From positions 1 through 7,366 of the forward strand of contig PMZB01000159.1 of assembly GCA_003170575.1 (NCBI GenBank): DNA of 7,366 nucleotides, in the 5' to 3' direction. Source of the stretch: Chlamydiia bacterium (GTDB taxonomy: Bacteria > Chlamydiota > Chlamydiia > Chlamydiales > FEN-1388). Made by a program: the position numbers and the translations under genes. Below, piece by piece: positions 1 to 5,540 of this stretch (the first letter of the stretch is position 1; the number at the start of each line of letters is the position of its first letter). The notes under the pieces are model-generated. The model saw only the letters and a list, made by a program, of their open reading frames with translations, made no database searches and was not told the origin of the DNA.

Positions 1-1
1 G

Positions 2-8
2 TATAGAG
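2..8 (+). promoter_or_regulatory. possible -10-like element upstream of the chaperone gene
   Basis: TATAGA at 2-7 resembles a sigma70/sigma66 -10 box and lies 38 bases before the first start codon. Any -35 box would be outside the window, so it cannot be tested here. The 7-mer TATAGAG recurs just upstream of copB (735-741) and after cdsD (7314-7320). A readthrough transcript from upstream is equally possible. Confidence 0.2.
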
Positions 9-27
9 AAAGGAAAGGTAACAAGGT

Positions 28-33
28 AGGAGG
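28..33 (+). promoter_or_regulatory. strong Shine-Dalgarno for the LcrH/SycD-like gene
   Basis: AGGAGG, a perfect anti-16S complement, ends 6 bases before the ATG at 40. This settles the start of the chaperone gene and predicts efficient translation. Confidence 0.85.
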
Positions 34-39
34 ACGACG

Positions 40-684
40 ATGAATCCAGAGTCTGAAAAAAAGAAAGAAGAACTTAAGGAACCGCCTAAAGAAGGGGCTG
101 TTATTGACACAACAGGGATGGCAGAAAAGATCGCCTCCCTACTCTCAGCAGGAGGCGCTCCCGCAAGAGACACCGTCACTGCTCTTCTCACACAAGCTCT
201 TAACAAAGGGATTATGCCCAAACAGGCACTCCAGCTTGGTGATGACACTATGGAAGCAATCTACAGCCAAGCATATACCCTGTACAATCAAGGCAGGTAT
301 AAAGAGGCTTCCTACATTTTCAGACTGCTTATGTTACTGGATTATTCAACTCCAAAATATCCTATGGGCTTAGCAGCCTGCCTTCACAGGCAAAAAGATT
401 ATAGAAGTGCTGCAAACATTTATCTTTTGTGCGGAACCCTGGATCCAAAAAATCCACTCCCGCACTACCATGCGGCCGATTGTTACATGCAGCTCAACTA
501 CCCAATGATGGCTCTCTTTTCATTGGGGCTTGCGATCAAAGCGGCCGACACACAACCACAGTACGCTATCATCAAAGAGCGTGCAACACTGATGCGCGAA
601 GCGCTCAAAAAGCAAATTAAGCAAGAGATGGAAGAGGACGCAAAAAAGAGTCCGGAAAAAAAGAAAGCTGAAAAGAAGAAATAA
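40..684 (+). CDS. lcrH: LcrH/SycD-family (class II) type III secretion chaperone with TPR repeats
   Basis: Predicted cytosolic chaperone of the two translocators encoded directly downstream. It should keep them soluble and separate until export. The 214-residue protein has a Lys/Glu-rich N-terminus (1-20), a helical lead-in (about 25-65, with a G-x-M-P turn at 57-60) and three tandem TPR-like helix pairs at about 71-104, 105-138 and 139-172. Typical TPR positions are visible: Ala78, Tyr82, Gly85, Tyr87 and Ala90 in the first; Gly110, Ala112, Tyr121 and Ala124 in the second; Ala145, Cys148, Ala158 and Leu162 in the third. Yersinia LcrH/SycD is about 168 residues, so this copy has longer ends, like chlamydial homologues. 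The C-terminal tail (about 190-214) is very lysine-rich. The start is fixed by AGGAGG at 28-33. Family assignment is secure. Whether it corresponds to chlamydial Scc2 or Scc3 cannot be decided by eye. Confidence 0.93.
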   Translation: MNPESEKKKEELKEPPKEGAVIDTTGMAEKIASLLSAGGAPARDTVTALLTQALNKGIMPKQALQLGDDTMEAIYSQAYTLYNQGRYKEASYIFRLLMLLDYSTPKYPMGLAACLHRQKDYRSAANIYLLCGTLDPKNPLPHYHAADCYMQLNYPMMALFSLGLAIKAADTQPQYAIIKERATLMREALKKQIKQEMEEDAKKSPEKKKAEKKK

Positions 685-705
685 ACTTCTTCCACCCCTC
701 GAAAT

Positions 706-728
706 TCTTAAGCAAAAACCGCTTAAGA
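706..728 (+). promoter_or_regulatory. perfect 8-bp hairpin in the spacer before copB
   Basis: TCTTAAGC (706-713) and GCTTAAGA (721-728) are exact reverse complements around a 7-base loop. The hairpin begins 22 bases after the chaperone stop codon and ends 10 bases before the copB Shine-Dalgarno (AGAGGA, 738-743). There is no U-run after it, so it is not a standard intrinsic terminator. It could be an mRNA stability or processing element, or a DNA palindrome bound by a regulator. A similar arrangement recurs before copD. Confidence 0.55.
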
Positions 729-737
729 GACCCTTAT

Positions 738-743
738 AGAGGA
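738..743 (+). promoter_or_regulatory. Shine-Dalgarno for copB
   Basis: AGAGGA lies 9 bases before the ATG at 753. The nearer ATG at 743 is followed at once by TAA and cannot be the start. Confidence 0.7.
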
Positions 744-752
744 TGTAAAATT

Positions 753-3731
753 ATGACTATTAATTTAGGCGGCGGCGGGCAAATTAACCTCCAGCAATGG
801 CAAAAATTTACCCCCGATCAACAGGCTCAACTTGCAGCAACATTAGGGTTTGACCCTAAGTACGTTGATACACAACTCAAAGCTGGAGAACAGGTTCAGG
901 GCGGCCCTGGAAAACCATCTATTGGGGGAGAGGCTCCCTCAAGCACGCTGCCAAATCTTACAACGCCCAACTGGTCAATTATATCTCCAGAAAGTTTTGC
1001 CTTAGTCCAGGAGTTCGTAAGCGCCTTGGGTTATAGCGCAGAGCAGGCAGCGGCTGCTTTTTCAGGCGGAGGAACTGCTGAGGAAGAGCTGAGCTTTGTT
1101 CAACAAGCCATAGAAGAGTATACAAGCGAAGAAGGAGGCCCACCTCAAGTCCCTCCTGAAAGTGCGGGCTCAGGCGAAAGCCCTACCCCTTCTACACCAG
1201 GAATCACGCTAGGAGCTACTTCCGGCTTAAACCAATTATGGAGTCAGATCTCTACGCAAATTCAAGCAGGCACAACTCCTGTCCCTGCAAACTATGCTGA
1301 CATAGCCGCTAAAATGTCTTCTCAAAATCCTGATGATGTAAATGCAGCAATCCTCCAGCTTGCCGATTTAAGCAACTTGACGCCTGACCAGCAGACATTT
1401 ATAACCGGCGAACTCTCTCAACTAAGTAGTTCTATAGCCTCCTCCATTGCTTCTGGAGGCTCTGCCTCATTCTTCATACGATTAGGCGTTCCAGAGCTGC
1501 TTACTCTCCAATTTGCAACAGCTCTTGGCCTCACATCTGGCACCACAATGTCTTCGGACAACCAAACTCTTCTTTTAGGCGTGCTTACCCAACTTGCAAA
1601 TAAATTGTCTGATGTAAACTTTAAAGTAGCAACAGGTACACCCAATCCCAGCCCAGAATACCAGCAGCTCACAAGTCAAGACCCAGCACAGGTGACCTCT
1701 CTTCTTACTTCTATTTTTAACTCCGTACAGCTTCCTGAAGGCTCTATGACCGACACTGAAAAATCCGCACTCCTTTCTGCTCTTGTCACTGAATTTACCT
1801 CTGGCGGGACCCTCCCTACAGAACTTAGCTCAAGCAACGAGGAAGTTGTCTCAAACTACCTTTCACAACTCATTGAAAAACTAGGAACTGAAGGGAAACT
1901 TAGTCCCTCTGATGCCGCTACCCTGGCGCAAAGCTTGTATCTTATTCCAGCTCTTGCCTCCCAGATAGCATCAATCAACCAAACCCAATGCATTAATGAT
2001 CTCTATTCAAGCGACCCAACAGTGATAAGTTCTGCTCTCCATAATCTTGGAAATGTTTCAAACCCTCCTTCAGACGAGGATGTAAAGAATTTACCGCCAG
2101 ATCAAGTACTTCAAAAGATGGGCCAAAGCCTTGTTATGGGAAGCTATCTCAACGCACTTGTCAAGGCTCTTGCCTTTCTGGCCCAAATAAGAGCCCTGAT
2201 TAACCAACTTGAAGGCACATACTCCCAAGAGCTGGCTAACGCAAAACTTTCCAATATAGCTGATCAAGTTCAAACAGCTCTAGCTAAGTATCAAGAAGAA
2301 ATAGACAAGATTAAAAGTGACTACTCAGCCAACCTGAAAGCAATTCAGAAACAGAAACTCATGAAATGGCTCATGCCTTTTATCACGATCCTTGTCACCG
2401 TTATTATGACAATTGTCTCAGTCCTTCTAACCATTTGCTCAGGGGGTATTCTTTCAGGACTCATGTTTGGCTTAACCGGAATGATAGTAGCAAAAATCAT
2501 TGTGGCAGCAGTTATGATTACAGTTGCTATAGCAATGGCTGTCCTCTCTATTGTCGACGCGGCACGCTCCATTAAAGGGGACACAGAAATATGGACCGCG
2601 GCAGCCCAATCACTTCTCAGTGCGTGCAAAATGAAAAATCAACCTCAGTGGCTACAGAGTTTGATATCAGCTGTTCTTCAAACTGTTATTGCAGTATTTA
2701 TTGCCCTTTTTACTCTTGGTGCAGGAATTGGCGCAAGCTTAGCAATGATTTCAGAGAGTGTCGGCAAGATGGCACTCGTGGACATGACAGAGGTTTTGAA
2801 GCAAGTACTCAATTCCCTAGGATCAGTCACTGTGCAACTTGTCATGATGTGCGTTATTACGCCGATTATGTCAAGCGGAGTTCTTAACCAAGCTATCCTT
2901 GAAATTCTAAAAGCGTGCGGAAGCCACAACGACAAAACAAATGCGATTATTACCATGATCATCTCGATAATAACAATGATTGCCATCATGCTTATCGGCG
3001 TTAAAGTCCAAGGTTCCATCAACAGCGCTATTAAAGGCACTGCATCACAAGCAGCCCCAGAAGCAGCGGAACAAGTAGCAGCGAAAGCAGCGGACAAAGA
3101 ATCTATCCTCACCTCATTTAAAAACACAATGAAACAGTGCGCCTCTGAAATAGGAGCTGCGGCATCGGCAGCAGGGCAAAGCATAGACGGCCTTTTGAAG
3201 GCTCCTGCAGATGCAATTAAGCAACTACTTCAAGCTATCCTTCAATCCCTTCGCGCACTTCCCAAAGAGGCCCTAGATGCAACCCAAAAGATTTTAAAGC
3301 AGCTATGGGATATGTTTTACAACCTCCTGAAAAGTATTGGTAAAGCATTCGCAGGATGCATCCCTTTCTCAAAGGCGCAAATATCAGAAGTACCAGTATC
3401 AATCGCACAGACACTGCAATATCTTACACAATTCTTGCAAATAGCTACGCATCTCTATGAGGCAGTTACCGATTTTGAACTGGCAAAAATATATAAAGAA
3501 CTTGCTGATCTTAACAAAAAGGTAGCAGCACTTGAATCCTCTGCCGAATTTCTGCAGATGATGTCATCTGGTGCGCTTGACTCAAACACTCTTTTGAAAG
3601 ATCTGGCCGAAGATGCGAAGGGGCGCGCTGATGACTGGACAAAGCTTGTCAATATGGTAGCATCCTATATTACAGATGCAAGTAAAGACTTCAGCCAACT
3701 TATAGCTAAAGGCAGTTTTAGTGCAGCCTAA
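753..3731 (+). CDS. copB: CopB-like (SctE/YopB/IpaB-type) T3SS major translocator, unusually large
   Basis: Predicted secreted pore-forming translocator that inserts into the host or vacuole membrane together with CopD. The 992 residues fall into several parts. Residues 1-150 are low-complexity and Gly/Pro/Ser-rich, with a SycD-type chaperone motif P-x-L-x-x-P at 67-72 and a UBA-like helical stretch at about 80-122. Residues 152-460 hold three degenerate helical repeats. Residues 470-537 form a charged coiled coil just before the membrane region, as in SipB/IpaB/YopB. Hydrophobic segments lie at about 538-562, 566-600, 633-666, 690-716 and 729-751. Residues 765-865 form an Ala/Lys/Gln-rich amphipathic helical tail, and a second coiled coil sits at about 905-935. 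Chlamydiaceae CopB is roughly 490 residues, so this protein is about twice that, mostly through its N-terminal half. No cleavable signal peptide is seen, as expected for T3SS cargo. It is preceded by the chaperone gene and followed by copD, which supports the call. SctE versus a translocator-like effector remains possible. Confidence 0.88.
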   Translation: MTINLGGGGQINLQQWQKFTPDQQAQLAATLGFDPKYVDTQLKAGEQVQGGPGKPSIGGEAPSSTLPNLTTPNWSIISPESFALVQEFVSALGYSAEQAAAAFSGGGTAEEELSFVQQAIEEYTSEEGGPPQVPPESAGSGESPTPSTPGITLGATSGLNQLWSQISTQIQAGTTPVPANYADIAAKMSSQNPDDVNAAILQLADLSNLTPDQQTFITGELSQLSSSIASSIASGGSASFFIRLGVPELLTLQFATALGLTSGTTMSSDNQTLLLGVLTQLANKLSDVNFKVATGTPNPSPEYQQLTSQDPAQVTSLLTSIFNSVQLPEGSMTDTEKSALLSALVTEFTSGGTLPTELSSSNEEVVSNYLSQLIEKLGTEGKLSPSDAATLAQSLYLIPALASQIASINQTQCINDLYSSDPTVISSALHNLGNVSNPPSDEDVKNLPPDQVLQKMGQSLVMGSYLNALVKALAFLAQIRALINQLEGTYSQELANAKLSNIADQVQTALAKYQEEIDKIKSDYSANLKAIQKQKLMKWLMPFITILVTVIMTIVSVLLTICSGGILSGLMFGLTGMIVAKIIVAAVMITVAIAMAVLSIVDAARSIKGDTEIWTAAAQSLLSACKMKNQPQWLQSLISAVLQTVIAVFIALFTLGAGIGASLAMISESVGKMALVDMTEVLKQVLNSLGSVTVQLVMMCVITPIMSSGVLNQAILEILKACGSHNDKTNAIITMIISIITMIAIMLIGVKVQGSINSAIKGTASQAAPEAAEQVAAKAADKESILTSFKNTMKQCASEIGAAASAAGQSIDGLLKAPADAIKQLLQAILQSLRALPKEALDATQKILKQLWDMFYNLLKSIGKAFAGCIPFSKAQISEVPVSIAQTLQYLTQFLQIATHLYEAVTDFELAKIYKELADLNKKVAALESSAEFLQMMSSGALDSNTLLKDLAEDAKGRADDWTKLVNMVASYITDASKDFSQLIAKGSFSAA
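951..968 (+). other. P-x-L-x-x-P chaperone-binding motif in CopB
   Basis: Codons 67-72 of copB encode P-N-L-T-T-P. This matches the consensus by which translocators such as IpaB and YopD occupy the concave TPR groove of their SycD/IpgC chaperone. The N-terminal position also matches. That the motif binds the adjacent chaperone is inferred. Confidence 0.55.
1206..2132 (+). repeat. three degenerate protein repeats of about 92-118 residues inside CopB
   Basis: Residues about 152-265, 266-357 and 358-460 share an order of elements. Each has an L-x-Q-L or similar helix, then a [LM]-[STY]-S-[QS]-[ND]-P-x-x-[VI] signature (residues 188-196, 306-314 and 417-425), then a helix opening with a T/P-D-x-[QED] turn (about 210-213, 333-336 and 449-451). 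The prolines of the signature are 118 and 111 residues apart. Identity is low and no DNA-level repeat is visible, so any duplication is old. Confidence 0.5.
2364..3005 (+). other. membrane-spanning region of CopB
   Basis: Codons about 538-751 encode up to five hydrophobic stretches with almost no charge inside them, separated by short polar links (for example around residues 602-630 and 716-730). YopB/IpaB proteins usually show two membrane helices. Here the first two segments could form one hairpin and the later three a second cluster. Confidence 0.65.
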
Positions 3732-3753
3732 AACTTAGAAGAATTTTTTTACC

Positions 3754-3771
3754 AACTCCTAAAAAGGAGTT
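3754..3771 (+). promoter_or_regulatory. perfect 7-bp hairpin abutting the copD Shine-Dalgarno
   Basis: AACTCCT (3754-3760) and AGGAGTT (3765-3771) pair exactly around an AAAA loop. The next bases are the copD Shine-Dalgarno AAGGAGG (3772-3778). The left arm contains CTCCT, which could instead pair with AGGAG of the true Shine-Dalgarno, so two exclusive folds are possible, one masking the ribosome site. There is no U-run downstream; the T-run lies upstream (about 3744-3750). It is therefore not a standard terminator read in + direction. Confidence 0.5.
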
Positions 3772-3778
3772 AAGGAGG
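3772..3778 (+). promoter_or_regulatory. strong Shine-Dalgarno for copD
   Basis: AAGGAGG ends 6 bases before the ATG at 3785 and fixes this start. A second SD-like AAGGAG at 3764-3769 is the right arm of the adjoining hairpin. Confidence 0.85.
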
Positions 3779-3784
3779 CCTCAT

Positions 3785-4996
3785 ATGAGTATAAGTCCAA
3801 ATCTACAACCCCCAGGATCAGAAGGTGCAAGTCCATCCACTGGTCCAGGCAGTGCAGGTTCATCCACTGGTCCTGCAACCTCTCCTACAGCCAAAACTCT
3901 TGAACAAGCATTAGCAGGAATTTTCTCACCAGGAGGCGCGGAGGAAAGTAGTGATATAGCTGCGCTCCAACAGCAAGCAGATTCAATTCTAGAAGAGCAA
4001 GGGGTGACCACTCAATCGTTAACTCAACTGCAACAAAAAGCCGAGGCACTTATCAACCAGCCTACGTTGAGTGAACCTGACCAACTTACAGTAAACCTGT
4101 ATCTAGCCAAGGTTTTAACGTTGAAAATCCAAATGGGGCTGAGCGGCCCGACAGGAGGGGTTATTCCTGCAGCAGGAGGCAACGCTTATCTCGATAACGT
4201 AGCAATCGTCGAACTTTTCGTAATCCTCAGCAAAATTGCAATTGAAATGACAAAAATAAAATATTCAGAAGCACAACTGAAAGTATCATTAGCAAAGATG
4301 ACAATTGAGATAGCAAAAGAAATCGCAACCCTTATCCTTGAGATGGGCGACATTGCTGCACAAAAGTGCATCAATCAAGCAAGTGAATATATGACCGAAG
4401 GAACAGCCGCTCTCGCTGAAGTGGTCGTAGGCGCCGCAACCGTCGTAATGACTGCGCAGGTAACGCAAGAAAAGACTGATGAACAGATACAGGGTAAAAT
4501 GGCAGAGGATTATAAAACGAATTCTACTAATAAATTCTACGATGATTGGATGAAAGAAAACCAGAGCGGAACGGAGACTGCAATATCCGGCAAGACTCTA
4601 GCACAACGGACTGCGGAGCCTCCTAGCCTTAATAGCCAATTCTTTAAGGACCACAAGAACGACCCCACATTCGCTCTCAACGCGTCTGAAAAGAGTACCA
4701 TCCAGTACAATACCCATCAAGAAGTGGACCTGCTCATGAAACCTTTTTCCTCGTTGGTTACTGCATCTAAATCGTTTGCACAAGCAGCGCTTCAACTCTC
4801 CAAAGCCAGTTTAGAGAAAGAAAATTCATTTATGGAAGCTGCCAAATCCCAATTACAAACACTACAAGACATGGTCAATAAAACGAGCGACACATTGGGA
4901 AAAGATATTGACGACATAAAGGGCTCACTGCAAAAGCTCTTCCAAATGTTCGAAGAGATAGCTCGAGTTTATGCACAGCTTGGAAGTCCGAGGTAA
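3785..4996 (+). CDS. copD: CopD-like (SctB/YopD-type) T3SS minor translocator
   Basis: Predicted second pore-forming translocator, exported through the T3SS and partnering CopB. The 403 residues begin with a disordered Gly/Ser/Pro/Thr-rich head (1-36), usual for secreted substrates. A helical segment follows (37-92), then a P-x-L-x-x-P chaperone motif at 93-98. Next comes a long alpha-helical block with moderately hydrophobic parts at about 136-153 and 172-190 and the best membrane candidate at about 208-226. A polar, probably flexible linker spans 228-312. The C-terminal amphipathic helix or coiled coil (about 315-398) has regularly spaced Leu/Ala/Phe and matches the amphipathic C-terminus of YopD-type proteins. 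Its place right after copB and the chaperone is the conserved translocon order. It is 8 bases from the next gene. Assignment rests on architecture and position more than on recognised identity. Confidence 0.83.
   Translation: MSISPNLQPPGSEGASPSTGPGSAGSSTGPATSPTAKTLEQALAGIFSPGGAEESSDIAALQQQADSILEEQGVTTQSLTQLQQKAEALINQPTLSEPDQLTVNLYLAKVLTLKIQMGLSGPTGGVIPAAGGNAYLDNVAIVELFVILSKIAIEMTKIKYSEAQLKVSLAKMTIEIAKEIATLILEMGDIAAQKCINQASEYMTEGTAALAEVVVGAATVVMTAQVTQEKTDEQIQGKMAEDYKTNSTNKFYDDWMKENQSGTETAISGKTLAQRTAEPPSLNSQFFKDHKNDPTFALNASEKSTIQYNTHQEVDLLMKPFSSLVTASKSFAQAALQLSKASLEKENSFMEAAKSQLQTLQDMVNKTSDTLGKDIDDIKGSLQKLFQMFEEIARVYAQLGSPR
3822..3873 (+). repeat. 27-base tandem duplication in the head of copD
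   Basis: The 13-mer CATCCACTGGTCC occurs at 3834-3846 and again at 3861-3873, exactly 27 bases (9 codons) apart. The surrounding codons give two similar Gly/Ser/Thr/Pro units, each ending S-T-G-P. The duplication keeps the frame and lies in the probably disordered secretion head. Confidence 0.65.
4061..4078 (+). other. P-x-L-x-x-P chaperone-binding motif in CopD
   Basis: Codons 93-98 of copD encode P-T-L-S-E-P, matching the SycD-family groove-binding consensus and close to the YopD-type form. With the matching motif in CopB, it suggests one TPR chaperone serves both translocators. Binding is inferred. Confidence 0.55.
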
Positions 4997-5004
4997 TTTT
5001 TCTC

Positions 5005-5388
5005 ATGTTTTATGACAATGTGGTGAAGTTCTTAAAAGAATTAAACATTGAGGGGGCTAATGCCTTGCCGAGAGAGCTTCCCTCCATTTCATTCGAAACA
5101 GAAGGCACGAACGTGACGTTGACAGACTCTCCTCCGGGGATGGAGCTCTCAGCAAATCTAGGAGAGCTCATTCCAGAGAGGCCTGAAGAGGTGTTTTCAA
5201 AGATCCTTCTGGGAAATTTTCTAGGGATAGCCACAAAACATGCCTGCGTGGGGCTTGATGAGTCAGGAAAACAAATTTTAATTCAGGCATTCATACCAAC
5301 AGTGAGAAGTTACAGAGAGTTTCGGGATACTGTTGAAGATTTTGTAAATACAGTGACCTTTTGGAAAAAAGAACTTTTTGTAAAATAA
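5005..5388 (+). CDS. scc4: CesT-family (class I) T3SS chaperone, probably Scc4-like
   Basis: A 127-residue acidic protein with the usual CesT/SycE order. There is an N-terminal helix (about 2-14), then a beta segment (about 27-40), a D-S-P-P turn and a strand with the core L-x-A-N-L (48-52). A helix of the L-L-G-N-F-L-G type follows (68-74), then strands around G-L-D-E-S-G-K and the I-L-I-Q-A-F-I-P stretch. The C-terminal helix is amphipathic and contains D-F-V and a Trp (W119). Such proteins act as cytosolic dimers that bind effectors or gatekeepers. In C. trachomatis the gene just before cdsD is CT663 (Scc4), a partner of Scc1 in chaperoning CopN that is also reported to bind RNA polymerase. 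Size and position before cdsD point to the same role here, but the sequence alone shows only the family. GAGG at 4990-4993 overlaps the copD stop region, so translation is probably coupled to copD. Confidence 0.75.
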   Translation: MFYDNVVKFLKELNIEGANALPRELPSISFETEGTNVTLTDSPPGMELSANLGELIPERPEEVFSKILLGNFLGIATKHACVGLDESGKQILIQAFIPTVRSYREFRDTVEDFVNTVTFWKKELFVK

Positions 5389-5540
5389 AATGTTGACGTA
5401 AAAGTCAAAAAAGTATTTAAAGAAGGTAAGAGGTTGAGAAATTTTAGGAAGGCATGAGATAAGTGTCATACAATATTGCTGCGATTATAGGAAAAAAGGT
5501 AAAGAGTCTTTGCCATATTTCATAGTAAAAAAGGCGTTGT
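5389..5540 (+). other. 152-base spacer between scc4-like gene and cdsD
   Basis: This is the longest non-coding stretch in the window. It is AT-rich and holds a possible promoter near its start and a weak inverted repeat, TTGAC (5393-5397) with GTCAA (5404-5408) around a 6-base loop. No U-tract follows, so I do not call a terminator. No credible small gene was seen. It suggests cdsD may be transcribed separately from the translocon genes. Confidence 0.5.
5393..5421 (+). promoter_or_regulatory. candidate sigma70/sigma66-type promoter for cdsD
   Basis: TTGACG (5393-5398) is a 5/6 match to the -35 consensus. TTTAAA (5416-5421) is a weak -10 at 17 bases spacing; TATTTA at 5414-5419 is an alternative at 15. 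The leader to the cdsD ATG would be about 110 bases. The -35 box coincides with the left arm of a small inverted repeat, so operator overlap is possible. AT-rich spacers yield such matches by chance. Confidence 0.3.

Noticed and set aside
18..29. GTAACAAGGTAG, identical to a 12-base stretch near the 3' end of 16S rRNA
   Set aside because: The flanking bases do not match the 16S end, and the site sits in a normal leader before a good Shine-Dalgarno. A chance match in purine-rich sequence is the simplest reading.
2678..3184. 168-codon open frame on the minus strand inside copB
   Set aside because: It is antisense to the hydrophobic codons of copB, so it looks membrane-like only by mirror effect. 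No ribosome site or family resemblance.
5393..5408. Inverted repeat TTGAC/GTCAA as a terminator after the scc4-like gene
   Set aside because: The stem is only 5 bp and AT-rich, and no T-run follows it on the + strand.
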